Positions 7,064-16,600 are shown, numbered from the stretch's first letter. The stretch is 32,779 nucleotides of DNA from Bacteriovoracaceae bacterium UBA7695 (GCA_002482685.1 DLGL01000126.1:6154-38932), one strand, 5' to 3'. The notes: generated by a model not told the origin, from the sequence alone. Program-made: numbers and translations.

Positions 7064-8926
7064 TTAAGGCTCGCCTGAACATTTTCTACGTTTCTCATGA
7101 CAGTTACTTTGAGTCCCCGTATCACCACCGCTAGCACTTGTTGGACCACCCACTCCGTTCCATGTAGGACCACTTAAGATGGTTGAGCGGTTTTCATTAC
7201 AAACTGTTTTATAGAAACAGTTGTTAATCCATTGTTTACCAGGAATTGTTTTGGCACAGGTATAGTGTGACCAAACTGTTATCGGTGTACAACAAGCACC
7301 CAGGTTACAAGATTGAGTTCCTTCGTCTCTCCACTCTTCAGTGGGACCAGAACATGTGGCCCCGCCACACTCCTCATTATCTGTACAAGTACGAACATAT
7401 TTTCTTTGGGCCTGAATAGTTCCGTTACCACAGCTGGCACTACAAGTTGCTCCGGCCTTGGCCCGGGTTTCCCAACTTGGTGACCAGGCACTCCAGTCAG
7501 CAGCTTTAACTGGTTTCGTTCCGGTACAAGATCCGCAACTATCCGTTGAAGCATAACTCGTACCCACGCAGTGAAGAGCAGAATCCGAGCAATCAGTTGG
7601 TTTACTTCCTGTGCACACACCACAACCATTTGGAGAGCTATAAGAGCGCCCACTACAGTAGGCCCCATTATTAGAGCAATCAGGATTGATGGTCCCCGGA
7701 CAGACTCCGCACCCATTGGCCGAAACGTTTGTTGTTCCCGCACAGAACTGGTTTTGGTTAGAGCAGTCAGGTGCCCTGGTTCCTAAACAAGAGCCACATC
7801 CGTTAGTGGCACCAAAGGCCGTGCCTTCACAAAAGTTGCCACTAGTGGCGCAATTAGGTGAACAGCAATCAAGTGAAATTCTTCCTGAGGCATCTGCTTT
7901 TAGTGTTCCGCCTTGTGGGCAGCTTGTCGCAGAGTCGATGATCTGGTTACAAACCGGATCCCCGTTACCGTTAAAGCCTACAAAATACTGTTGAGAAACT
8001 GTTTTTGTATTGTTACAGGCCGCTGGTTTACACTGCCAACCAGAAGGAGTGGAGACCATGTATGTCCCAGATGGACATGTGGTACATCTCATATTTCCTG
8101 CGGCATCAAGCCCTTGAGCAATTGAATTGGGAGGACAAGAAATACTGACACAAGTAAATATACCGGTAGCGTCTCTTCTTAAGAGACGGTCACTCGGACA
8201 ATTAGGAACATCTCCCAAAAGGTGCTTACAAACCGGAGTATAAATCCGGGTGGCAGGATCAAAGTTAAGAGCAGTAACTGACTGACCTGATGGGCATGCA
8301 AAATCGGCAGGCCCCAACTGAGCGAGAACTCGACAAGTTTCTCCATCTTTCACTAGTCCCAAGCTTCCCGACTCACAGGCCTCAGATAAGGCCTGACTGG
8401 CAACTGTATCCATAAAGTTTGTGATATCACTTGAGCAGCTAGTGAGGTTGTTTCCAGTCCATTCAGCGTTAATAAAAAATTCTTTGTTAATGACAACCGA
8501 TGTGGCGTTGGCCTTACCTTCAGGATTTTTCTTAATAGACACAGTTAAGATACTTGCATCCGGGGTTCGTCTGAAGTTCATACCCGTGATTTGGATCTTA
8601 TTTTCAGCGTAGTAGCTATTCACCGCAAAGATGTCTGTATTACCCGTTGTTTTAAGGGTGTTAATGGAAGCAGAACTATTTGGGGCAAGAGATAATGTAT
8701 TGAAAGATTGTGTACAAGAAATGTTATTAGAAACCAGTGTTTGAATTCGTCCCGTTAAATCCAGGATACCGTAACTTGAGTCAGCGTTTAACTTATTGGT
8801 GGTGGCGTCCTTACCAAGTTTGGCCACTACCAAACCCAACCCGGCCATAATACTTCCGGCCAGTATGGTTTGAACTAGTGATACACCGGCCTGACTCCTC
8901 AAAATACGAGTTAAGAAATCTTTCAC
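7064..8926 (-). CDS. Prepilin-like cysteine-rich adhesin with four cysteine repeats, first in cluster
   Basis: 620 residues, starting at a GTG with AGGAG 5 bases upstream. A 14-residue leader ends SQAG, then VSLVQT and a hydrophobic helix: a type IV prepilin signal with Gln rather than Glu at +5. Residues 45-160 are pilin-like. Residues 160-355 are the shared cysteine-rich stalk (SDRLLRRDATGIFTC, CPPNSIAQGL). Four exact 29-residue cysteine repeats (359-474) lead into a TSP1-like module (478-546: WSAWSPSW, RKYVRTC, CGGATC, EEWRDEGTQSC). The C-terminal tail (CAKTIPGKQWINNC...CHEKRRKC) differs from those of the two downstream genes. It is the first gene of the operon, with a candidate promoter and operator-like repeat upstream. 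Export through a type IV pilus or type II secretion pseudopilus pathway is inferred from the N-terminus. Confidence 0.85.
   Translation of the reverse strand: MKDFLTRILRSQAGVSLVQTILAGSIMAGLGLVVAKLGKDATTNKLNADSSYGILDLTGRIQTLVSNNISCTQSFNTLSLAPNSSASINTLKTTGNTDIFAVNSYYAENKIQITGMNFRRTPDASILTVSIKKNPEGKANATSVVINKEFFINAEWTGNNLTSCSSDITNFMDTVASQALSEACESGSLGLVKDGETCRVLAQLGPADFACPSGQSVTALNFDPATRIYTPVCKHLLGDVPNCPSDRLLRRDATGIFTCVSISCPPNSIAQGLDAAGNMRCTTCPSGTYMVSTPSGWQCKPAACNNTKTVSQQYFVGFNGNGDPVCNQIIDSATSCPQGGTLKADASGRISLDCCSPNCATSGNFCEGTAFGATNGCGSCLGTRAPDCSNQNQFCAGTTNVSANGCGVCPGTINPDCSNNGAYCSGRSYSSPNGCGVCTGSKPTDCSDSALHCVGTSYASTDSCGSCTGTKPVKAADWSAWSPSWETRAKAGATCSASCGNGTIQAQRKYVRTCTDNEECGGATCSGPTEEWRDEGTQSCNLGACCTPITVWSHYTCAKTIPGKQWINNCFYKTVCNENRSTILSGPTWNGVGGPTSASGGDTGTQSNCHEKRRKCSGEP
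7289..7495 (-). other. TSP1-like module in the 7064 protein
   Basis: Residues 478-546 contain WSAW, a CSASCGNG element, RKYVRTC and CGGATCSG, ending with paired cysteines. This copy keeps the C-x3-C-G-x-G element typical of group-1 TSP1 repeats, displaced by a short insertion after the WSAW. Confidence 0.6.
7505..7852 (-). repeat. Four 29-residue cysteine repeats in the 7064 protein
   Basis: Residues 359-387, 388-416, 417-445 and 446-474 are in perfect 87-base register and follow C-x6-C-x-G-x8-CG-x-C-x-G. The paralogues carry two copies each. Confidence 0.9.
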
Positions 8927-8971
8927 AAAAACTCCTAGTTCCTTAAAATCCTGTAATGAAATATTAGTCTA

Positions 8972-8999
8972 TAACTGTTTTTTAGAACTTGAACAGTTA
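8972..8999 (-). promoter_or_regulatory. Operator-like inverted repeat in the prepilin operon leader
   Basis: TAACTGTT and AACAGTTA form perfect 8-base arms 12 bases apart (centres 20 bases apart, about two helical turns). They lie just downstream of the candidate -10 at 9012-9017 and before the GTG at 8926. This could be a repressor site or a leader hairpin. Confidence 0.4.
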
Positions 9000-9011
9000 A
9001 TAAACCATGGA

Positions 9012-9017
9012 ATTATA
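9012..9017 (-). promoter_or_regulatory. Candidate -10 box of the prepilin operon
   Basis: The minus strand reads TATAAT here, 86 bases ahead of the start codon at 8926. No good -35 is seen 16-18 bases upstream, so an activator or alternative recognition would be needed. Only a candidate. Confidence 0.35.
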
Positions 9018-9091
9018 GGTGCTTGAAGCTAAAGCTGAATCTTGGCACGACGCAAGAAAATGGTGTTATGACCATATAATGGGGCGGTTTT

Positions 9092-9937
9092 TCAGTTATA
9101 GAGGTCTTCTAGTTCGTTCATTTTTGCGTCATGGAGATCCATCAGGGAGTCGATATTGACGCCTAGCTCAGAACTTACCATCCCAGAAAGCCTTCCCCGA
9201 AGGTCCCTGAACTTAGTGGAATTAGATTGAGAGCGGTAAGTAATAACTAAAAAATGAAGAGCATCTTCTAAGGAGAGGTTGAGTTTCTGAGTGTCAAACT
9301 CCCCCATATTAATAAGAGTCAGAAGACGAGATACCCGCCCCATGAGGAGGGGTTCTTTTTCAAAGCGAAGACCAGAGTAAAGATAATTAGAAAGATTAGT
9401 TTCACCAATTTCAGGTGTTCGTAAACAGGCGTTGATGGTCAGATCCGCTTGATGATGATTTTGATGAATAAACTTATCCAGAAGATCAATAGGTGCAATG
9501 TGCCCTTGAGTCAGTGTGCGGGATGATTTAAGTTTAAGCTCCCCCAAATCATGAAAAGCGGTGAGCTTTTTAGTTTTTATAAATTCAAATTCTAAATCTA
9601 CGTTCTGTCCTCTCAGGCACTGAAAAGCTCCCGTAAAATGATGATCATGAATGACCGTAGGTCTGCGTCTCCAAAAATAGAGATCCAGAAAACAGTGCTC
9701 ACCCATGGCCAGAGTGATGGGTAGATCACTGAACTGAAACGACTGATAGTTCTGTGCATGATTAAACGCAGGATCAAGGCAAGTGTGCACGAGCTCTTCG
9801 AAATTAAAAAGATCCTGGAGTCTCGCAGTTGCCAGAAGATTCGCAGCTTCTTCATGGAAGACACGAGGGCCATGCTTTGAGATAAAATCATCCCCTCTGC
9901 GGGTTAAATCCTGTGCGGTCTTGATCAATGGGTTCAT
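9092..9937 (-). CDS. Cupin-like protein of unknown function
   Basis: 281 residues, soluble. A His-rich stretch at residues 96-110 (IHDHHFTGAFQCLRG) looks like the first metal-binding motif of cupin enzymes such as cysteine dioxygenase-type proteins, where two His and a downstream Glu bind iron. The flanking residues LYFWRRRPT and VDLEFEF form plausible strands. No second cupin motif is obvious by eye, so the enzymatic class is open. The long C-terminal half is helical (LSLEDALHFLVITYRS, MDLHDAKMNELEDLY). The gene starts 4 bases after the aldehyde dehydrogenase stop, implying co-transcription and perhaps a shared pathway. Confidence 0.65.
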   Translation of the reverse strand: MNPLIKTAQDLTRRGDDFISKHGPRVFHEEAANLLATARLQDLFNFEELVHTCLDPAFNHAQNYQSFQFSDLPITLAMGEHCFLDLYFWRRRPTVIHDHHFTGAFQCLRGQNVDLEFEFIKTKKLTAFHDLGELKLKSSRTLTQGHIAPIDLLDKFIHQNHHQADLTINACLRTPEIGETNLSNYLYSGLRFEKEPLLMGRVSRLLTLINMGEFDTQKLNLSLEDALHFLVITYRSQSNSTKFRDLRGRLSGMVSSELGVNIDSLMDLHDAKMNELEDLYN

Positions 9938-9941
9938 ATAA

Positions 9942-11279
9942 CTACTTAATGAAGATTGTTTTTGCGTTTACGAATTCTTTAATCCCAAGCTCAGAGAGCT
10001 CCCGTCCATATCCACTTTGTTTGATTCCACCAAAAGGAAGTCGGGGATCAGATTTTAGAAAATCATTGATAAAGACTCCCCCCGCTTCGAGTTGATGAAT
10101 AGCTATGTGACGGGCCCGTTTAATATCTTGAGAGAAAATTCCCCCACCCAATCCGTAAGGACTTTTGTTGGCCAATGCAATCATCCCACTTTCATCATCG
10201 GCAGGAATCAGGCAGACAACCGGACCAAAAAGTTCCTCATCAAAGGCTACCATCCCAGGGCCCACATCTACCAGAAGAGTGGGCGGATAGAAGGCCCCCT
10301 TCCCTGTTGGAATCTCTCCACCCAGAAGACACCTCGCCCCCTGCTCTCTCTCATCTTTAATCTGCTGATGCAACTCATCTCTTAGGTCTTTTCGGGCCAA
10401 AGGAGCAAGAGAAGAAAGTTTCTCCATCTCATTTTTAACAAGTTCACAAAACTCAGCATAAACAGATTTATCTACAATCAGTCTTTTAGGCGAGATACAA
10501 CTCTGACCGGCATTGAGCATGCGCCCCTTTACCAAAACTTTGGCCGCCTCTTTGAGATCAGCATCTTTTAAGATGAGATAAGGATCACTTCCCCCCAGTT
10601 CAAGCACAACTTTTTTTAAAACCTCACCCGCTTTCCGGGCAACCGATACACCTGCGGCCGTACTCCCAGTAAGAGTCACGGCCTGGATAATTTCATTTTC
10701 AATCACTGAATTTACTTCTTTTGAATTTATCAGAAGAGTGCGGAATAAATTTTTCGGAATTCCTGCCTCTATCATCATCTCTTCAAGGGCCATGGCACAG
10801 CCTGGAACATTTGAAGCATGCTTTAAGACCACTCCGTTACCTGCACAGAGGGCCGGGGCGGCAAATCGAATCACTTGCCAGTAGGGAAAATTCCACGGCA
10901 TCACCGCAAGAATAACCCCGAGAGGTCTGAAAGAGACAAAACTCTCCTGCCCTTCTGTTTTAATGATTTCATCCTGCAAAAATTTTTCGGCATTTTCGGC
11001 ATAATAACTGCAGGCCAGAGCGCACTTTTCGACTTCGGCTTCGGCTTCACTTATAAGTTTGCCCATCTCTTCACTGCACAGATGTGCGAGCTTTTCTTTA
11101 TTTTTGAGTAGGACTTGACCCAAATTCCCAATGAGTTTTGAGCGCTCTGATATCTTGACTGTTTTCCAGTCAAGTTGGGCCTTGTGGGCCTCCTCCAGAA
11201 TCATCTGAACCATAGGTCCTTGATGATTGGGGTAGGTTTTAATTTCAAGATCAGTCGCAGGGTTAAGGGATGTGGGCAT
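9942..11279 (-). CDS. NAD(P)-dependent aldehyde dehydrogenase, succinate-semialdehyde type
   Basis: Closely resembles E. coli Sad (YneI), which oxidises succinate semialdehyde to succinate. ATG 11279 has GGAG 5 bases upstream and gives 445 residues. The ORF is open to 11330 but has no ribosome site there. Signatures in order: MPWNFPYWQVIR (Asn130 of the oxyanion hole), GNGVVLKHASNV (cofactor binding), TLTGSTAAG, VLELGGSDP (general base Glu227), GQSC (nucleophile Cys261), FDEELFGPV and PFGGIKQSGYGRELS. All catalytic residues are present. Family is certain; the substrate is inferred from the resemblance. It is followed immediately by the cupin-like gene. Confidence 0.93.
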   Translation of the reverse strand: MPTSLNPATDLEIKTYPNHQGPMVQMILEEAHKAQLDWKTVKISERSKLIGNLGQVLLKNKEKLAHLCSEEMGKLISEAEAEVEKCALACSYYAENAEKFLQDEIIKTEGQESFVSFRPLGVILAVMPWNFPYWQVIRFAAPALCAGNGVVLKHASNVPGCAMALEEMMIEAGIPKNLFRTLLINSKEVNSVIENEIIQAVTLTGSTAAGVSVARKAGEVLKKVVLELGGSDPYLILKDADLKEAAKVLVKGRMLNAGQSCISPKRLIVDKSVYAEFCELVKNEMEKLSSLAPLARKDLRDELHQQIKDEREQGARCLLGGEIPTGKGAFYPPTLLVDVGPGMVAFDEELFGPVVCLIPADDESGMIALANKSPYGLGGGIFSQDIKRARHIAIHQLEAGGVFINDFLKSDPRLPFGGIKQSGYGRELSELGIKEFVNAKTIFIK

Positions 11280-11372
11280 AAATTCTCCGGTACAGCATTG
11301 TAGACCCGAAAAGTCCTGTAAGAAATACATTTAGCAGCAGACATTTTTAAAGCTTGGTGCTATCAACACATC

Positions 11373-11825
11373 ATGAATACACCAGACAAAAACCAGACAA
11401 ATACTACCGTTTATATCAGTAATCTCAGCTATGAGAGAGACCGTAATGGTCTTCGCAGCATCTTTTCAACTTTCGGGCAAATCCTGAATATTAAAATTGT
11501 TGTTGAACCCTCTACCAATCAATCCCGCGGGATGGCCTTTGTAGAGATGGCCACAGCGGCCCAGGCGAAAGCTGCCATTGAAGGAATTGATGGTCAGATC
11601 ATCGATGGCAGAACGGCCAAGGCCAAATACGCGACTCCACTCAGAAGTGGAAGTATCAGTAAGTTCGGTCAAAAAGCTGAGGCAAAAAAAATTGATAAAG
11701 ACCTAACTTTTAAGGCCACTCAGTTAGCGAAGAAGGCCCGCAATGACATGAAAAGGAAATCCAATCCTTTCGATTTCTCTAACCAGGCGCCAAAGGTTAA
11801 AACCCCACGCTCTTCAAAAGTTTAA
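11373..11825 (+). CDS. RRM-type RNA-binding protein
   Basis: 150 residues with one RNA recognition motif: RNP2 VYISNL at 13-18, RNP1 RGMAFVEM at 52-59 and a typical DGQIIDGRTAKAKYA ending near 86. The aromatic positions of a classic RNP1 (G-F/Y-A-F-V) are partly replaced: Met stands at the first aromatic position while Phe57 is kept. A basic tail of about 60 residues (KKARNDMKRKSNP, KVKTPRSSKV) probably adds non-specific RNA affinity. Single-RRM proteins of this size are usually cold-shock or RNA-chaperone-like in bacteria. It is monocistronic, with a strong palindromic terminator directly after it. Confidence 0.92.
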   Translation: MNTPDKNQTNTTVYISNLSYERDRNGLRSIFSTFGQILNIKIVVEPSTNQSRGMAFVEMATAAQAKAAIEGIDGQIIDGRTAKAKYATPLRSGSISKFGQKAEAKKIDKDLTFKATQLAKKARNDMKRKSNPFDFSNQAPKVKTPRSSKV

Positions 11826-11827
11826 AT

Positions 11828-11855
11828 AAAAAAGCCACTTTAAAGTGGCTTTTTT
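11828..11855. terminator. Bidirectional Rho-independent terminator
   Basis: A perfect 28-base palindrome: AAAAAAGCCACTTT then AAAGTGGCTTTTTT. It ends in a T run on both strands and lies between convergent genes ending at 11825 and 11882. Confidence 0.92.
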
Positions 11856-11881
11856 TATGTCTAAAATTAACTTAATGAAAT

Positions 11882-12262
11882 TTAGTTTCTGCGGCGATTG
11901 TGCTTATCACATTCAGGACCTGGAGTCTCGGCCTGCATGCACTTCACTTTTAGATTATAAGCAGCGATTTCTTCCTGAGCGGCCTTCTTTTCAAGAATAT
12001 ATTCTTCTGTTGTTTCGGAGAGCTTCTCTACTGATTTAGAAAGTTCCTGATAACCTTTGGCCTTATGCTTATTTAAGACCACTTCTTTTTTTTGCTTTTG
12101 AATTTCTGCCTTAATGGTTTCGAGTTCTCCGTCAGAGCTCTCTCTTTCTCTTAAAACACCATCTACGTTAATGGCTTCAGACTCCACCATCTGGGTCGTT
12201 TCAATTTGCGCTAGGGCCGCTGTGATATTTAACAAAATAGCAGTGATAACAATCAATTTCAT
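11882..12262 (-). CDS. Small exported coiled-coil protein
   Basis: 126 residues with a signal peptide (MKLIVITAILLNITAALA, cleaved before QIETT) and a strong ribosome site (GGGAGG 5 bases upstream of the ATG). The mature part is mostly a charged coiled coil with heptad spacing (LETIKAEIQKQKKEVV, LSKSVEKLSETTEEYI). It ends with two cysteines (VKCMQAE, PECDKHN) that could form one disulfide, followed by a basic NRRRN. Function is not recognised. It follows the trypsin-like protease on the same strand, so the two may be co-expressed secreted proteins. Confidence 0.7.
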   Translation of the reverse strand: MKLIVITAILLNITAALAQIETTQMVESEAINVDGVLRERESSDGELETIKAEIQKQKKEVVLNKHKAKGYQELSKSVEKLSETTEEYILEKKAAQEEIAAYNLKVKCMQAETPGPECDKHNRRRN

Positions 12263-12329
12263 AAGGTCCTCCCAGGAGATGCCCTACCTTAATTGAAAGA
12301 GGCCTCGATAAGTAGCGATGAGGAAATAT

Positions 12330-13211
12330 TTACAATCCAGATGATTTGAGAAAGGGAGCGATCCTGGGCCAGATGCTTGAAATATGGGAGGCATCTTCAC
12401 CGCGGCAGGCATTATCCTTACAGATATTGAGCTCCCGGCAGCCACGGCGGTTGTTAAAGATATAATCATTATTGCCCGCAAAGAGGACACCTACCATATT
12501 CCCCGTTGATTCAGAGAAGATAGCGCTGCCTGAATTCCCCTTAAAAGCATCTACATTTGAGACAAATTTTAAATTTTGCGAAGAGCGGACAGAAGCCCCA
12601 GAGACCACTTTTGAGGGTAGGCCATCTGGATAACCAATGAGTCTGACTTTATGGCCCTTAGGGACCTTCTCTTTAATACCCAAGTTAACAGGACGCCTGT
12701 CACTCACTTCCCGGTCTAGTTCGATAAGAGCAAAATCCAGGTAATCATCCTGATTTCTCACCAGCAGTTTCTTGCAGCGATAAACATCTCTGGCCGGAGC
12801 AACTTTCATATACTCACCAGGCGAGTAGACGTGAAAGCCAAACAAAAGATAGATTTCTTCACAGCGCTTTTGATCCGGCATGCAGTGGCCGGCCGTCAGG
12901 AGATGTTTGGGTGAGATGAGAGTTGCACTACAGGCCCCAATTGAGGGCTGGTCTTCGTATTTAGTTCCAGGGCAGAGTTTAAGTGAGTTGCCTAATGTGC
13001 CTTGGGAGATTTGAAAATCTCCATTCCCGAGAGGATTAATTAATCCTCTTAGCGAAAATGTAGCGGTACTTTCGGCCTGATCAATAATGAATCTATCATT
13101 AACTTCATAGAGATCTCTTCTATCGTCGGTGCCATAGATCACTCTATCCGTTGAGGCCACAAGCATGGTTGAGCAAAGAAAAAAAGATAAAAGTAAGGTA
13201 ATATTCTTCAT
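12330..13211 (-). CDS. Secreted trypsin-like (S1) serine protease
   Basis: I chose ATG 13211 because it begins a clean signal peptide (MKNITLLLSFFLCSTMLVAS). The longer ORF starts at a GTG at 13250 and disrupts it. The catalytic triad is complete: His109 in LTAGHCM, Asp159 in YLDFALIEL and Ser227 in GNSGSAIF. The Asp and Ser motifs suit the V8/glutamyl-endopeptidase-like bacterial branch. The GIKEKVPKGHKVRLIGYPDG segment is typical of that branch. A C-terminal cysteine cluster (CRELNICKDNACRGED) is an addition likely to be disulfide-bonded. It is secreted or periplasmic and probably digests proteins outside the cell. The substrate is not predictable. Confidence 0.9.
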   Translation of the reverse strand: MKNITLLLSFFLCSTMLVASTDRVIYGTDDRRDLYEVNDRFIIDQAESTATFSLRGLINPLGNGDFQISQGTLGNSLKLCPGTKYEDQPSIGACSATLISPKHLLTAGHCMPDQKRCEEIYLLFGFHVYSPGEYMKVAPARDVYRCKKLLVRNQDDYLDFALIELDREVSDRRPVNLGIKEKVPKGHKVRLIGYPDGLPSKVVSGASVRSSQNLKFVSNVDAFKGNSGSAIFSESTGNMVGVLFAGNNDYIFNNRRGCRELNICKDNACRGEDASHISSIWPRIAPFLKSSGL

Positions 13212-13274
13212 AGAAAATAAGCTACCAAGCTCTTTTGTGAATTGAATCACGCGCCGAATCTAAACTTAATAAAT

Positions 13275-13616
13275 CTAAAGGTGAGAGAGAAGCAGTTTTG
13301 AAACTTGTGAATACTCTTCAATGACACGGACCAGAGAGCCGCTCATCAGGTGTTCGTCTCCCATTTTAACATACTCAATATCGGAAGCATATTGAGCGAG
13401 GATTTCGGCCCCCATCGTAAGAGAGCTTGAGCGAAGCGAGTGGGCCTCTTTGCGAGCACTGGAGAAATCTTTTGCTTCGATTAATTCCTGAAGTTTTTTT
13501 ATTTTAGGTGGAGAAGTTTTAAGATAGAGATTAATTAATTCTTTAAGAACAGTGTCACTTCCATCCTCATCTAATTCTTTGAGCTCACTTAATTTATCCG
13601 GATTCAGTGTATGCAT
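13275..13616 (-). CDS. HPt phosphotransfer protein
   Basis: 113 residues forming a single four-helix HPt domain. The phosphorylatable His is residue 59 in ARKEAHSLRSSS, matching the family H-x-L-[KR]-[SG]-S-S pattern, followed by a second helix (MGAEILAQYASDIEYV). It has no kinase or receiver attached, so it must shuttle phosphate between separate proteins. Its ATG overlaps the stop of the large lipoprotein gene by one base (TAATG), implying translational coupling. A lipoprotein and a phosphorelay carrier in one unit is unusual. Confidence 0.88.
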   Translation of the reverse strand: MHTLNPDKLSELKELDEDGSDTVLKELINLYLKTSPPKIKKLQELIEAKDFSSARKEAHSLRSSSLTMGAEILAQYASDIEYVKMGDEHLMSGSLVRVIEEYSQVSKLLLSHL

Positions 13617-16600
13617 TAATTAAAGGTTGGAAAGTGGCCAGGAGAAGGCATAGTCCAGGTAGTGCCCAGGGCCCATCCGACATAGTTCACCTGAGACTGA
13701 AGTTCCGCTGTTGTTCGCATAGAGGCCACATCATCAGGAATTGAATCATTCACACCACCAACTTCTTTGAGCCAGTAACTATTGGTGAAGACTCCTTGAA
13801 AATTATCCCAGGCCAGTCCTCCCGTTCCACCACTGGCAGTAACGGCCGATAGTGAGTAAGAGTTAATCAGCTCTGCCACACCAGTACTGGTTGATTTAAA
13901 TGTCCCTGCATACGAGCCAGCAGACCCAGTAGATTGCACTGAACCAGTTGAATAAGTATCACTGACTTCAACGACACAACTACTCCCATCGTTGGACATA
14001 TAACCAAAGAAGCCACCCACATTTCCAATGCCAGAAACATTTGAAGTGGTAGAACTTAAATTTACGGTGATTGAATTGGCCCCGGTATTACTACAACTAG
14101 CAGAACCTATGAGGCCGCCTACGTAATGCTCCCCTGTAACTGGGCCTTGAGAATGAAGATTAGTAAAGACTAATTGATTTGTAGAAGTTGTAGATCCAAG
14201 TATAACCTGGCCCACGGCCCCACCCATATTCCCCAGACCTGTCACAACTATATCTGTTTCAGAATTTGAAACAGTCATAATTGAGTTACTAGTTCCTGCG
14301 AGTTCAACTTTTGAAATAAGCCCCCCGCCAGTCCAGGCCCCATTGGTGTCTAAGCTTCCCGTAACGGAAATATTATCCACTAAAATGGTCGTGGCATCAG
14401 TGGCATTACTGTGAAGCCAACCAACCGCCCCTCCAGCACCATTTCCATCAATGGTTGCATCCACCGTGCAATCTTGAAGGGTGAGTTGGTGATTACCATC
14501 ATTGGTATTAAGCTGGGCCACAAGGCCGGCGGTATTAACCCCATTTAAAACAGTTCCAGAAAATGAGCAGTTTTGGAGTGTCCCGCTATTATTCAACTGA
14601 CGACCCATATTAAACATGCCAAAAATTCCACCTGAAACATAACCACCATTGGCATTAACCGTAGTCTCACTCACATGGATGTCATCAAAAATAAGAGTCT
14701 TCCCACTTACCCACCAGTCCCGGGCCTCAACTGAAATCCCACCAGCACTTCCATTAGAAGAGATGCTAGATCTCTCAACCGTAATCCCCGAGAAAGTAAT
14801 ATCATTTCCAGAGATCACTTTTTGGAAAGCACCCGCCCCAGAGGCTACGTTGGCCACACGGCCGGAGAAGTAGAGATCTCTGATTTCAAAAGTTCCCCCA
14901 CCGGTCATAAAAATTTCACCAATAAGTCCGCCCACCTGCCCGCCGCGGTCAAAGACCACGTAACTTTTATTATCAAAAATCCTTATGGTGTTATTCACGG
15001 AGTCGGAAATAACAGCCGCAGTTATACCCCCACCCCAATGATTTCCTCCGGTACCAGCTTTCATAAAACCTGAAGCCTGGCACTCAGTAATGGTAGTATC
15101 AATAGAAGTTTTGTTGTCGAAGGCTCCTAAAATTCCGCCCGCCCAGAATTCAGAGATCACTGAAGCCGTAGTGAGATTATAGTCCAGAACCATTGTCATG
15201 TTACTTTCTGAAATGTTGAGAATTCCTGCGCCACCAGCGCTTCCAGCGGAAATGAAACCACTGGTAAAATTATGGGAAACTCCCCGGGTTATGTTGCCAT
15301 TGGCCCGTGCTATTAATCCCGAAGCTGCCGTGTCGTTGGCCGAAGAAACAAGGCCTGAGAAATGGTTGTGTTCAATGGAGTCTATAGTCCCTGAAGTCTC
15401 GCCAATAAGGCCTGCTATGCGGACACCACCAGCAGAACTAGTGATGGAACTCTGAATAAGGTTAATACCTTTAATAAAGACATCTGGATCCGTTCCCACC
15501 ACGTGGAAAAGTCCAACGGCATTGCCGGGATTTGTCGTTTGAATCCATTCAAAGTTTCTGAGGGTATGCTCATCTCCATTAAAAGTACCGGAGAATGTTC
15601 CGCTAAAAGGGGTTAATCGCTGACCCCCAACAGTTCCAGGATCAGAATCGAGTAATGGATTTAAATCTAAGTCCGCCATAAGCCTGAATGAGGCGCCCAT
15701 GTTGTTTCTGACTTCATTAAAGTGGGCAAGTGAACATATCCGGTAAGGATCAACATCTGAACCGGATCCTCCACCGAAGCCAGCAGCGGCGGGATCACAA
15801 ACAGTAGTTGTATCGTCCTCATCGAGGATTCTAACTTTTGCAAAAGAGGCAGCTCGAAGAGTTGTCCCGTTACTTGGATTAATAAGCTTGAGAAAAAAGG
15901 ACTTACTATCTTTTGGTGAAAAGGTATTCACAATAGGTATTGTGACAAAAGCTTCTGCGCTCCCTGGTGAGAATGTGGCGGTAAAGGTGCCTGCACCAAA
16001 GTCAGTAACGACAGAGGCACTGGAGTTTATGGTAGAGACCTGTACGGTCTGAAGAAGTGAAGTATCCCCTGCACGCTGAATACGAACGGTAAGATTGCCG
16101 CCATTTTCTGTTGCCGTATAGAGAGACTGAGGAAAAAAGAACTGATCTGGAAGTTGAGCATCTAAAACATTAACCACAGCTTCAGTTCTTGTTCCAAGTA
16201 TCCCACCATTATTAGGATCAGAAATATTGATCCTAAAGTTCTTATCCCCGGAAGTTGAAGTGTTGGCGCTAATTCCTAAATCATCAGCATCTAAAGTTAC
16301 CGAGAGGTCATTGATCCCGAAAGCCACGGGGATTATCCCTATTGTGGTCACAGAACTGTCCGCAGTTATGGCCGTTGCTACCAAATCAATTGACTGAGCA
16401 ACACCTGTGGCCGATCTGGTGATGGTAACGGGAACTCCCACTGTCACTCCAGAGCTCCCCCCTGTGGCACCTTCTGAGTAACTAAAATGCTCACGCAGAA
16501 GATTAAATGTTGGCGTGAGGTCCACTTCATAATTCAGTGACGCTGTTGAGCAGCGACTTGAACCACTTATGGCGTGGAGCTGGTGAATTCCATTATTTAA

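Noticed and set aside
7052..7082. Start at 7082 for the second prepilin
   Set aside because: It has no ribosome site, overlaps the previous gene, and lengthens the leader; the ATG at 7052 has AGGA in place.
9075..9080. A plus-strand TATAAT upstream of the 9092 region
   Set aside because: No plus-strand gene follows and no -35 is present; treated as chance in an AT-rich gap.
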